A model generated the notes under the pieces. It did not search any database and was not told the DNA's origin. It was given only the letters and a program-made list of their open reading frames with translations. Position numbers and translations under genes: made by a program. From the NCBI GenBank assembly GCA_964036665.1, contig OZ038526.1, positions 2,976,001 through 3,040,000 of the forward strand: 64,000 nt of DNA, given 5' to 3'. Below are positions 1-12,400 of the stretch, piece by piece (within the stretch, counting starts at the first letter, position 1; every line of letters starts with the position of its first letter). Origin of the DNA: Gordius sp. MW1 (taxonomy: Eukaryota; Nematomorpha; Gordioida; Gordea; Gordiidae).

Positions 1-243
1 CAGTAGCCAGCGGACGGTCAAAAAGTCATATTAATTTCATCATCTATATAAATAACATAATAACTTCTACTATTTTAAAGCCAGCATGGTATAGTGGTTA
101 TAGCGCAGGCTTGTGAACTGGAGGTGTGGGGTTCAAGTCAGGGAGGGGACAAATTTTTTTTTTTAATTTTTTTAAATTAAATTAATATTTGTTCATGTTA
201 ATACCAATGATAATATGAATTTTTGACCGTCCGCTGGCTACTG
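1..243. mobile_element. MITE-like element with long TIRs and tRNA-like core
   Basis: The first ~33 bases (beginning CAGTAGCCAGCGGACGG) are repeated in inverted orientation at about 211-243 with one visible mismatch, so this is a short inverted-repeat element. Its left target duplication lies outside the window, so the superfamily is not assigned. Between the TIRs sits a tRNA-like segment (80-150). A tRNA-derived SINE captured between transposon ends, or an element carrying its own pol III promoter, would both explain this. Confidence 0.8.
80..150 (+). other. tRNA-His-like pol III core (probably not a functional tRNA)
   Basis: An A-box-like string (TGGTATAGTGG, 87-97) and a B-box-like string (GGTTCAAGTC, 130-139) are spaced as in tRNAs. 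A GTG triplet at 113-115 sits where a histidine anticodon would. The acceptor and T stems pair poorly by eye, so I read it as a tRNA-derived promoter or SINE head inside the flanking inverted repeats rather than a working tRNA gene. Confidence 0.5.
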
Positions 244-2600
244 ACCAATAAAAAAATGACCATTGGCCAAATAAATCGAAATTTTTTTTCGTTTTTGAAT
301 TGGTTAACATTGATAATTACCCTATGTCCTCCCCTACAAGGGCCTATAACTAATTAACTAATTATTTTGCATCTAATACCCCCTATAGGCATTCTCGCCC
401 CTTCCCACCTTTCTCGCCCATAAATTGCATAGCAAATATGCTACGTTTATACGGAGTATAGAAGAGTTCCCCCTTCCCCTCTTCCCTTCCCCTACTCCCC
501 TTCCCTTCTCCCCCTTCCCACGAGGGCCGAAGGCCCGAGTTAGTTTATAGGATTGAAATATGACGCATTGAAGCTAAATTTGTATAGTAGATTAATCGTA
601 AACTTTTCAAAAATATTTAATTCCTCACCAATGAGAAATTCTCCCTCCAATTGGTATATGAATATACTTTTTTATTCATTATAAATAACAAATGTTTTAC
701 AAAATAAATCAAAAATAACATAAAGGGCCCACCCAGATCAAAAGTCTATAATTTTATAAAGTTTTTTTGAAAATTGGGCAAATTGTTTTAAGCCTACTAT
801 TTCCTATTTCATGATGCGCCTATTAGCTTGCTATAGTCATGATAGATTTAAATCTTTAAAACATAATTATGTTTTGCTGGAAATGATATAATGGCATCAA
901 GTGTGTATGACACTGTTTTAACATTTTCCCCTCACGACGTGTTTAATCAGGGGTTAAAAAATTCAAATTTATAATCACGATAGTGGTACAGAGGCTGAGT
1001 ATTTAAGCATTTCATTTTCTCTTGTATATTAGTAAATCTTCCAGCTACTCATTTTTACTATAAAAAAGTTGCAAATGAGAAATATCTTGACCCATAACAA
1101 TTTATTCGATTAATCGATAGCATTTAAACTCAGGTAAATCTATGCCAAACATGGTTGATGATGGAAATCATCAATATTTTTTAAGCGATTGCTAAAGATA
1201 AAATATGTGGTTATTTATTGAGGAATTAATATAATTAAAGAGGTTGATGCATTTTACATATAAATCGCCAAATTATGAATATATAAACTAATAAATACTT
1301 TATTAAATATCTCAAAAGGGGAACGTTTGCGAGATAGTAAGTAAGTAATAAGGAAGTGTAAAATACTATATAATCGCGAGCTAATCGAAATAATACATTA
1401 AGTCAATTATCATTTAGTGGTGAATCAGCGAGCTATATGTGATAATACAATTAGGTTAATTAACGTCGCGAAGTAGTATGCCGCAAGTTATATAAAATAA
1501 TACAAATGAGTCATTAAAGTTTGGAAGTTAACTTAATGTAATATGCCGCGAGCGATTATTCAAATAGTAGTGGTTACTACAAATACTTCGCTGGGTAAAA
1601 ACGAAGTTTGTACAAAATTAAAAAAAAAATTTGGTTGATGTACGGGAGGTGTAAGTGTTGTTGTTGTGTGTTTGATGGTTGAGTGAGTGATGCTGTTGTG
1701 CTATCCAATATATTAATAATCCACATGCCGCGGGCAGACGCATCTATATTAGAACCGCAAACGGTCACCAACTAAACCGGTCAGCGGTGGTGAGAACGCT
1801 GGTAGTAATGTCTTTGTTTTGCCGAACACAGTCTTTGCTCGTTGCAAGAGGCCATGAGGTGTTGGTTGTGTTGAGATAAGGTTTGTGATTAGGGCCATGC
1901 GCAGAGCAGTGGTTGGGCGTTCGGCAGACGTTGTTGTTAATTATTTAGAGGTGTAGTAGGGCATCATGGCTTTCCTCGTAGAAACAATCAGGTAGGTAGG
2001 CAACTTATCACAACAGTCAGACACGTATTGCTCGAGGTTAGTTGAAAGGTTTAAGTTGGTTGTTGCAGCTCGATCGTGTCTTTACAATATTTGTATTGGA
2101 TGCCGGATTGACAAAAATAGTGTCCAATATCTGAGTTGCATTATTTTAACAAAAGAAAAACAAGACGCCGTTACTTAAGGGAGTGTTCTGGGGGAGGTAA
2201 AAAAGGGCTCCCCCTATGCACGAATGAGCGCAGATACATAAGCCAAATATCTATATAGGAAATGGTATTCCATGTCAGAATATTTATGACAATTTTTTAG
2301 AATATTCCTTGGTTTAAATAAATTTTATATGTACCAAAGACTGGCATAAAAAAAATAATATTTTATTATATATTTACTATAATTAAATTTATTATTTTTT
2401 AATGTGAACATAATAAAAGCGTTAATCTTTTAGAGATTTAAGCGCTGTCTATATGATCTGACGTCACAAGCAATTTTATTCCTACCCTGCGCCCTATGCC
2501 AAGTATGATCTATATTGGGAACCCCTCTAAATCCCGAAACGCCAGAATCCCGAAACTACGATTTGGCCACGACTACGCTTTCAAATTTCCATATGTACGA
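244..2600. other. Gene-free stretch with C-rich low complexity
   Basis: About 380-530 is a CCCTTCCC-type pyrimidine tract. About 1330-1570 has loosely repeated GCGAG/ATAATACA units. About 1620-2100 is locally less AT-rich with TTG/GTT-rich sequence but no ORF I recognise. I see no gene. Confidence 0.5.
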
Positions 2601-2609
2601 TTTCAAAAT

Positions 2610-3235
2610 TCCATATTTCTGTTTTTTTATTCAATATTAAACTTTTAAGGTTTATAATAAATTATAAGATGGTTCAACATGAAGTTTATGCTTGGTATAT
2701 TGGCCTCAATCCAAAAAGTAAAGAAACTTCATGATAAATGTTAATATATAGAACTGTTTCTGTTTTTTTATTCAATATTAAACTTTTAAGGTTTATAGTA
2801 AATTATAAGATGGTTCAACATCAAGTTTATGCTTGGTATATTGGACTCAATCCAAAAAGTAAAGACACATGTTAAATGTTAATATATAGAACTTTATATG
2901 ATTCCAATCAATCCAAAAATAAAGAAACTCCATGATAAATGTTAATATATAGAACTGTTTCTGTTTTTTTTATTCAATATTAAACTTTTAAGGTTTATAG
3001 TAAATTATAATATGGTTCAACATCAAGTTTATGCTTGTTATATTGGACTCAATCTAAAAAGTAAAGACACTTCATGATAAATGTTAATATATAGAACTTT
3101 ATATGATTCCAATCAATCCAAAAAATAAAGAAACTTCATGATGTTAATATATAGAACTTTACATGATTTTAATCAATCCAAAAAATAAAGAAACTTCATG
3201 ACAAATGTTGTTAATATATAGAAATTTATATAATT
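2610..3235. repeat. Tandem repeat, ~150-200 bp units with ~60-bp sub-units
   Basis: A unit beginning TTTTTTTATTCAATATTAAA recurs at about 2612, 2763 and 2963. It is followed by shorter repeats of a segment around AAAGAAACTTCATGATAAAT and TTAATATATAGAACTTTA. The copies differ by substitutions and small indels. No coding frame is shared between copies. Confidence 0.8.
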
Positions 3236-3499
3236 CAAATGAAATAGCATGTTTAACTTTAATGTAAATGTTTTAATTAATAATTAAGTTTACCACACAA
3301 ATATTTATAATAAATAATAAAATTCAAAATTAAAGAAACTTTGTGATTAATGTTGTTAATATTTAGGATTATATATTTAAAATAATGAAGTAGTTAGATA
3401 TTCATAAATTACAACACAAATAAATATATTAAATATTTTATTTTTACATTTGTATTACACATATGTATTACACATATTATAACATTTGTATTACACATA

Positions 3500-4690
3500 T
3501 TATAAATTTTAAAAAATGTGGTGCAAATATAAACAATCTATTATCAATATTCTCCACTAAGAATGGAGTTCCATTTTTAAGGTAGTGGCAATCTCAAGGG
3601 AGAATTATATCTTCAATTGTTTGAGGTATTTTAGGTCTGTTTTTATGAACAATTCTATTCAGTGTTTTGATCACGGATTTCAAAGACGGCAGAGCATGTG
3701 GGTATTGCCAAATATCCTCAACTTCTTCCCTTCTTTGGTAAATCACATCATTGTATACCTAAATAGATCAATTATTATAAGACCAAAGACATATATTTAC
3801 CTTTGTAATTGATTCCCTGAGACTATTTTGCATAGCCTTCTTTAAATTACTTTTTGTCAGAAGGCAATGATACTCATCAGGTTCATGGTTATGATTTTTT
3901 TTATTTTTGCTAAATTCTCAGAAAATATTAGTCTACAAGGACATTTTGAATGCCTGCATCGATAATAAGTGCAAGTTTTTGTAGATTTGTCAACTACATA
4001 AAGATAGTTATTAAGGACTAAAATGTTTTTCCCTTTTTGGGATGGCAAGAATGTTATATCTAAATTATAGTGTGGTTACATAAACTAAACATAAAATGAA
4101 TTTACTTTGGGTATTAACACGTGGTGTACAGGCCTGTTCAATGACATCTAAAGCATCATTGTTGGAATCTATTTATAAATAAGATAGTTAAACATTAACT
4201 ATGTTACATTGAATTATGTCAAATTACTTGCTACAATATCATTTGGTGAGTTTAATGTGGCATCTTGACTTGAATCTAAAATAAATAAGGATTTTAAAAA
4301 ATATACTCAAATCTCTTACTTCCATTAACATCTGATATAAGGGCTTGTTAAATATAATCTAATGAGTTCAATAAAATTGCTTCTTGACTTAAATCTAAAA
4401 AAAATTCAAAAAAAATACTAAAATCTTTTACTTTCTTGATCCTCTATGGGTATGGAGATATTTTTTACAACTAAATACTTAATTTAAATTATAAATTTCT
4501 TACTTTGCTGACTATTTCTGATGTTATTTGACAATTATTAGATTTAAGCACAACCCTTCCTGGGCATTGAAATTTACTGTACTTGCTGCACTTATAATAC
4601 ATTTGTTCATTTTTTCCCTCTTTAACATTGATATAATCATCATAGTTAAAGAGGGTTAAAATGTAATGTTTTCTCTTTGGTTTTTTAACC
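3500..4690 (-). pseudogene. Decayed FLYWCH/MULE gene (paralogue of the 9.5-13.2 kb gene)
   Basis: Two FLYWCH-type zinc fingers are readable: one at about 4690-4504 (YYKC...C.GR pattern) and one at 4062-3850 (PSQKGKN start, then YYRCRHSKC and HNHEP). Between them lie small exons with GT/AG borders (4394-4320, 4275-4228, 4168-4106), all starting after AG|AT and encoding S/N/D-rich peptides. Introns are 44-59 nt. Downstream, a ~42-nt intron leads into a helical segment ending in NGTPFLVENIDNRLF, which aligns with NGERFLLHNHDNRLL of the 10-kb gene. The MULE catalytic core is absent. There is an in-frame TAA in one linker exon, a one-base slip in the A run of the second finger and a TGA near 3580, so it is probably dead. 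The architecture finger-linker exons-finger-MULE start is the same as in the intact-looking locus. Confidence 0.75.
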
Positions 4691-4929
4691 CTACAACAAT
4701 ATATTTACGCTTGAATACTAATGCTTACATATATTTTCTTTGTTTTGAAGATTTTGCGTCAAAGAGATTCCCACGTTTTCATGATATTAAGTACAATTTA
4801 ACATATGTTAAATTTGGCGCGGGGGGGAACCATCTATATTATAACTAACTTTGGCTTTCTATTAAGTAACCATATGGTAAAATTTTAAAGGCCTGTCCTT
4901 GCTCTAGTGCATCTAATGTCAATTTGGGA

Positions 4930-5365
4930 TAAATACAGCTTAGACTTGCCATATGGAAATGAATATGAGGCATGTTGAGCATCGACTTAATGAAATAGGA
5001 TTTGGGATATTGGCCACGCTTGAATGTGGTCGACTATTCGTTGTGGATTTTGAACATGATTCCCCAAACCTATACCTGTGCTGGTAAAATCGCAAAGACC
5101 CTTCCGCTTCAGCTCGAGAGGGCTTCCCCAAGTAAATTTATAAACTTAAATTTTTTAGGATGCTTCGCAATAAAGTATGCAAATTGCCTTCTTGGTTTTG
5201 GAACACTATCCATCCATGAAAAACAGCCGAATGAGATTTAATGATGTGATTTGCCAATCGGCTATGGAAAACAATATTGGTAGAAGTATCCTGAGAGAGG
5301 AGGTAACCCAAGATCAGTGGAATAAGATGGAGGCCCTAATACCAGATCTGCTGAAATTTTAGATT
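4930..5365 (+). other. Unassigned coding-like segment
   Basis: A frame from about 4953 (MEMNMRHVEHRL..., containing LATLECGRLFVVDFEHDSP) runs into a stop near 5087. A second frame (5177-5362) reads VLEHYP then DVICQSAMENN and ILREEVTQDQ. A possible 27-nt GTAAAT...TTTTTAG intron lies at 5132-5158, but I could not join the frames cleanly. Residue composition looks protein-like and less AT-driven than the surroundings. I do not recognise the family; a transposase relic or a decayed host exon pair are both possible. Confidence 0.3.
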
Positions 5366-5369
5366 ATCA

Positions 5370-8335
5370 AAGGCCCTTGGTCAAAACACCTTTGTACTAG
5401 TTTATCAGGGAGTGAGTTATTTTCACTGGACATCAGCAAAACAGAAGCTATACATAAGTCATTAGAAAGTCGATTGATGTTTGTATCAAGTATAATACTA
5501 TTCTTTTTTTAAATTCGCTCATTGCTTGAGCTGTTAGAATTAGTTCAACCTATTTTATTAGCCAAAATGTGACTTTTCTACAACTTTAAGTAACACAAAA
5601 GTGCCTAAGTAAATAAGCAAACTAGTTGTTCAAAATTATGTAATGAAACATTGAAAACATTTTACAATTGAGTTTGTTAACTGTTTTTGGCAGAATATAT
5701 TTATTTTGAAATACAATCTGACCATCATTTGTTAACTGAATAAAATGAGTTTCTAAGTATAGGGCCCTGCTCCCCTTACTTAAAAGCTTAACACAATGAG
5801 TTTTTTATACAAAAAATTTTTTTGCTTATAAGCTTAAAAAATAGGATCTTAAAAAATCTGTAATTTATAAAACATGATTATATGCTAGGTAACTTAATTC
5901 TTAGAATTATATATGGAATTGATTTCCATTTTTTAATTTAATTTATGTGAATACTAAAGTTTTGGTAGTTTTGATATGAATTAAATTTTTGATGTTATAT
6001 GATCTCTTATTGTTTCATATAGATATATTGTTCTTTTATTATAATTATATGCTAGGTTAAATAATTATGAAAATTAAGGGTGATCTAATTTCTAATAAAT
6101 GTCAAAGTTGCATATTTGTTAGGATTATATTCTATGTTAATTTATTAATTGTTTCATAGTATAACAGATTTGTAATCTTTAGTAGATGAAAGTCTTAAAC
6201 CTGGCTTAATCTATTCTATAGTATTTAATTTTATATTTTTAACCACTTAAATATTAGAATAATCCTACTGGGTATCAATCACACATTATATTAATTTAAA
6301 CCTTAGAAATTTAATTGTCATTTATTAATACTGTTGAGCCTCTTTATTATTTATAATTTATCCCTATTTGAATATTTTTTTTTTTTTTTTTTTTCTACAA
6401 TATAAAGAAACGCTAATGTTAACTTATATCCAAATTTTTTTTAATATTGAATTTTATAAATAACAATCAATTGTAGCATTTTTTGATTATTTTACCTTCT
6501 TTAGCGCTTATAATCCTGATTAATTTGCAGATTGTTGGTCTTTATAATTTATTCCCAATTCTAATTTATAATTAATTTATTTACATTTACAATAATTAAG
6601 CATGGAAATTATATCAAATTTATGTTAACCATCCAGTATTAGCTTTAAATAGTATAGCTTCTTTATTACAATTTATCGTTGTAAGAATTTTAATTATTCA
6701 AATCTTGATAAATAATTTAAAGTAGTTTGAGTACTCTTGCAATCCTATCTCACATATTTCAAAGTTAGAAGTCTATCCCCTAGACATAAGGCGTCAATAC
6801 TAATATACCGAGATAGGGACTAACCCCTTCCCACGCATTTACATTATTCGCACTAATATTCCTTCTCAATGGGTGGTCCGGACTTGATATCTCGAATCCG
6901 GTACAAAAGATAAAAATTCAGAAGACAAATATAATGTATGTATCAAAATTATTATGTAGAAATATCATATGATTTTAAATTAAATTTATATAAAATACAA
7001 AATGTAAATAAGATTTAAGTTTATTACTAAATGTATAACAAAAAGATAGAATGATTATAGATCGCTAAGAATAAATTTATATATAATTGTAAATAGGTTA
7101 ATATGAATAACAATGTTAAATCGTAAGGTATTCAAATATTATACTGCAATGTCTGTTGTGTATTTAAATTATAATGAGGGATGTGAATAAAGTCATCTAA
7201 ATCATAAAGGTACCAATGTTCTAATTAGGTAATAGTATATTATAAGTAGTTTTATTGTGTTATATGTTTTTTAAATGGATTATAAACATATAATAAAAAC
7301 AAATGCTACAAAATAAGTTTATATATAAATGATATATTTTTTAATTAAAGTTATATTACTACAAGAATACCATAAGGTTAATAAAAAGTATACTTGTTTT
7401 TTATACAGTATTATAGGTGATATTTAAAGGAAATTTTACAAATCTATAATAGATACAATATATTATATGTTAAACAAAATTGTTTAATATGTGCAACGAG
7501 TCATATTTCTATATGCTAGAGCTATAACTAATGAAGAAAAATATGGAAAACTTGAAGGTAATGTTGTGTCCTCCCCTATAGAAATTATCATATACAAACA
7601 TCTCCTCCTATAGAAATTATCATATACTAACTTCCTATACAAATCCCCCCACCCCCCACTGCGCTGCTATACAATACACACGCGTTGATAATCGATCACC
7701 CCCTCTCCGTACTTATATTCACAAGAGTTGTAAACTTGCGTATCTCATACCCCCCTCCCCCCTTCTATCTAGATACTTTAATTGCAAGTTCGTATCTTAT
7801 TTAGGTCGGATACCCCTTTTGATCCCGCATTAGCATAACATCTGTGTACTAATTTCGATATAGATTTCAGTAGTCCCCATTGTTTTTTACGCGATATATT
7901 AGAACCATCATTATTTCACTTGTAATATACAAAAGTTTTCACTTGTAATATACAAAAGGTAAGTCTTTTGTTTGCAATTTTCAATAAAATTTAATTTAAG
8001 AGTTTATGCTACAGAAAGTAATATCTGTGGCAGAGACCACCACTTTTCACAAAAACTTCTGATGATAAAAACATTTTTTAAATCACATCTTTCAAGGAAT
8101 GATAATATGAATCCGCATCTTTTCTTTGTGGGATTCTTTGGTTCGTTATTATGATACTTATATAATATTCTTCGCTGTTTACTTCGTCGATTCTTTGGGA
8201 ATTATTATATGTAGTTATAAAGATAAATTCGGAAATTGTCAGCCCCTACTATAGATATTCTCATACAGTGGTCTAAAGATATCTCCCCTCGCCTGTTTCT
8301 TAATGTAACCATAATTCGGTTTATTGCATTAAAGG
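5370..8335. other. AT-rich intergenic stretch
   Basis: Very AT-rich with a long T run at ~6380 and no convincing ORF. Around 7560-7640 a short direct repeat (CTATAGAAATTATCATATAC, twice) and C-rich patches occur. I see nothing else. Confidence 0.5.
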
Positions 8336-8339
8336 ACCT

Positions 8340-8818
8340 TTAAACAGTCGCCGTTGCCAAAGGTATTGTCATTAGTTTGGCACCGAATCGTTTCAACTCT
8401 TCATACCACAAATCGCATTTTTGAATAAATTTTAAAGGTGTTTCTGATCCATTCAAAGTAGCCGCAAGAAATTTGTTTGATTTTATGTCGGCATAAAGAT
8501 ATTCTTCGTCACCGCCGTGAAAATGACGACACATCATTTTTACATCTCTCGGATCTGTTGGAGCCTCTCAAAACTCTGGAAAAATGAGCATCCTGAAATA
8601 AGCTCAACTGCAGATTGATTGAACCTATATTAATTTCAGATATAAGTCTTAGTAAACTTTCCCAGAGATTCTTTGCAAGCTTTATTTTCACTAATGTCAC
8701 ATTTCAGTGATACTTTTGTCAATGAGGCATAATAATTTATAAAAAAAAGTTTTAAATTTTGCCCATGTTTTTCACTTTCAGAGACTGAGCAATCTGCCAA
8801 TACACTCATCTTTATCAA
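8340..8818 (-). CDS. Unidentified spliced gene (3' part uncertain)
   Basis: A minus-strand start at 8808 (MSVLADCSVSESEKHG...) reads to SLTK, then a GT...AG segment of 34 nt (8680-8713) splices in frame to LAKNLWESLLRLISEINI, giving a smooth amphipathic helical protein. After that two continuations are possible: straight read-through (GSINLQLSLFQDAHF), or a further 32-nt intron giving GCSFFQSFERLQQIRE. A separate frame downstream (8537-8340, RHFHGGDEEYLYADIK ... ending IPLATATV, stop at 8340) also looks coding, and AATAAA follows the stop. I do not recognise the family. Exon structure at the 3' end needs transcript data. Confidence 0.5.
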
Positions 8819-8839
8819 TGTATATTAATAAAATAAAAA

Positions 8840-9466
8840 TAACTTGCATAATTTTAATTACCAGCATTTTTATCATAAGAAAAAGAAGAGACAGTTTTCC
8901 CCAGTCCAGCAGAATTCCAATTCTCATCTTGACCTAAAACATGAAAATATATATAATACTTCTATATTAAAACCAAAATCTTTCTTGCCGATTTCAGAGT
9001 TCATGCGAATTTCACTGCTGGAAGCAGAATAATATCTGCCTTTAACTTATATATATTTAAAATATCTAATGCCTAAAAATAATTACCATAATTCCCCATA
9101 GTAAGGGATAAAACAAGAGTTTTTTTTAATTCAGTCCCATCTTTACCTATTACAAACAAACATATTCATGTCTTATTTTAAATAAACACAAATACCCATA
9201 CTTTATTAAAATTATTATAAATTAAATCATATCTACCATCTTCTTTAATGTCTAACCGCATTTATTAATTTTAAAAATTTATATGCAAAAAACAAACCAA
9301 TAATTTAAAATTAACGGTAGAGAATATAAAATTTATGTAATTTTTTTAAATGGTATAAGTCTCTTAAAACCTGGTAAATATTTTGCAAACTTAAGAAGTC
9401 ATATTCTACAACATATTTTAATTTTATTTATTGGAATTACACAAAAATATATTCATAAAAAACAAA
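8840..9466. other. AT-rich spacer
   Basis: Lies between two minus-strand genes. It contains no ORF with protein-like composition and would hold the 3' end of the MULE gene's transcript and the promoter of the 8.3-8.8 kb gene. Confidence 0.4.
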
Positions 9467-12400
9467 TTAATTTTGACTAGGATTTTCGTGCGATTCTAAA
9501 TGTAAATAGCTCGCGATAGTATCGGAATATGAAAAAATATCAGTATTATTACAATTGCTTTTATAATTAGTGATAAGTCTATTTATTTGCGAATTAATGA
9601 TTTTATATTTTTTATTATCCTCGTATATTTGCTTTCCTTGATTTATGTGTAGCATGTTTATGTCGTTTTTTTCCTGTACGGCTAACAGGTTTTCAATAAA
9701 TTCATATATGACGGGATGGGCTATCCCAATCAAGCATTTTAAGGCATGGTGAAAGCCTTCTAGATGGTTGTTGGTACGAGGGCCTTCGGCGTGAACCCTT
9801 TCCCACATAGTATATGGAAAGATTGCACTGGGTCCTACCCAAGTATCTTTAATATACTTAAACCAGTCTGAGGCCTCTGGTATCAGACTAATTTGCGATA
9901 TGCAATCGTTATACAACAAAATAACGTGATCAGGTAACAAAAAAGGCACAGCTAATATTCGTCGTATGAGTCTAGATCTGATAGGCCCAGTGTCCGCATT
10001 TTCCGGAAGATCGCCTGCGAAAAATGGAATAGACAGCCTTTTAAAATTAGTATAAAATGTAATCATCGTACCTTTAACATCAGCATCAGGGAATGAATCC
10101 CGCAAAGCCCTCACACTGGCTTGCTCAAAATCCACTTGTACATACCGAGGACGAAGTGTTAAAGAATATTGAGTACACAGATCTTTAATAATCCCAAAAA
10201 GCAAAGAATATGAGGTTTGACATTTATCGGGTAAAAGGGCAAATATCACAGGAACCATGTGATCCTTGATATAACAATGTACAGTGTACACCTATAGGAG
10301 TGAAAATAACAATAAATCTGTAAAATAAATATACTTGTTTGAAAAGTTGGGGACATACATAGTATGTCCCATCAGCATATAAATTTCCCGCTTCGCATAA
10401 AATTTTCAAATTTTGGGGGGTACCAAATACTAACAATCGATTATCATGATTGTGCAGTAAGAACCTTTCCCCGTTGTTTGAAAATCTATGCTCTGGACGA
10501 AGCATTATATTATTCTCTTTGGGGATTGGGTATCGATTGATAGTCATTCTCTTTAACGTAATTTTTACTGATTTCAGGGTAGGGGTAGATTTTGGGAAAA
10601 ATTTTAGGTCGGGGACATCCCGCAGCCTTTGCGCAATCACTCAATGATATATCGAGGACAATTTTTCTTTAGGATTGTTAAGAACTTCCGTTTTTAACAT
10701 ATTTATAGTCATAAGGAACTCATAATCGCCTCGAGGAGGCTCATGATAATGGTCCTTGGTGACCGTTGCAATCTCAGTCACCTGAGCTTTCCCTTGGCAT
10801 CTTTTGCTACGGCATCTATAATAAGTCGTACCATTGGAATGTTTTATTTTATTATATAAATATCCTCTGAAATAGAGAATTACACCCTTTTTTTGAGATG
10901 GTAAAAATCTCATGGCTGTAAACAAATATTAGCTATTTATAAGAATATAAATAAGTTACGGGGGCATGTTGCTTGGATATTTTGACAAGCATCTAATAGG
11001 AGTTGGGCATCATTAATTGTTACACTGGGACTTGGTGTCAGATTTGTAATGGACGATAATGGTCTATAAGAGACACTGGAACATGAATTAAGAACTAAAT
11101 AAAAAATATACAAAACTCAATCATAAATTACTTGGAGTCATATTTGTAATAGAGGTAGATGTTGTATAAGAGACATTGGGACTTGGTGTCAGATTTGTAA
11201 TGGACGATAATGGTCTATAAGAGACACTGGAACATGAATTAAGAACTAAAGAAAAAATATACAAAACTCAATCATAAATTACTTGGAGTCATATTTGTAA
11301 TAGGGGTAAATGTTGTATAAGAGACATTGGGACTTGGTGTCAGATTTGTAATGGACGATAATGGTCTATAAGAGACACTGGAATATGAATTAAGAACTAA
11401 AGAAAAAATATACAAAACTCAATCATAAATTACTTGGAGTCATATTTGTAATAGGGGTAAATGTTGTATAAGAGACATTGGGACTTGGTGTCAGATTTGT
11501 AATGGACGATAATGGTCTATAAGAGACACTGGAATATGAATTAAGAACTAAAGAAAAAATATACAAAACTCAATCATAAATTACTTGGAGTCATATTTGT
11601 AATAGGGGTAAATGTTGTACAAGAGACATTGGGACTTGGTGTCAGATTTGTAATGGACGATAATGGTCTATAAGAGACACTGGAATATGAATTAAGAACT
11701 AAAGAAAAAATATACAAAACTCAATCATAAATTACTTGGAGTCATATTTGTAATAGGGGTAAATGTTGTATAAGAGACATTGGGACTTGGTGTCAGATTT
11801 GTAATGGACGATAATGGTCTATAAGAGACACTGGAATATGAATTAAGAACTAAAGAAAAAATATACAAAACTCAATCATAAATTACTTGGAGTCATATTT
11901 GTAATAGGGGTAAATGTTGTATAAGAGACATTGGGACTTGGTGTCAGATTTGTAATGGACGATAATGGTCTATAAGAGACACTGGAATATGAATTAAGAA
12001 CTAAAGAAAAAATATACAAAATTCAATCATAAATTACTTGGAGTCATATTTGTAATAGGGGTAAATGTTGTATAAGAGACATTGGGACTTGGTGTCAGAT
12101 TTGTAATGGACGATAATGGTCTATAAGAGACACTGGAACATGAATTAAGAACTAAAGAAAAAATATACAAAACTCAATCATAAATTACTTGGAGTCATAT
12201 TTGTAATAGGGGTAAATGTTGTATAAGAGACATTGGGACTTGGTGTCAGATTTGTAATGGACGATAATGGTCTATAAGAGACACTGGAATATGAATTAAG
12301 AACTAAAGAAAAAATATACAAAACTCAATCATAAATTACTTGGAGTCATATTTGTAATAGGGGTAAATGTTGTATAAGAGACATTGGGACTTGGTGTCAG

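Noticed and set aside
80-150. Functional tRNA-His gene
   Set aside because: Boxes are present, but acceptor and T stems do not pair well and the segment is enclosed by transposon TIRs.
5132-5158. 27-nt intron in the 4.9-5.4 kb coding-like segment
   Set aside because: GT/AG ends are present but the frames on both sides do not join into one convincing protein.
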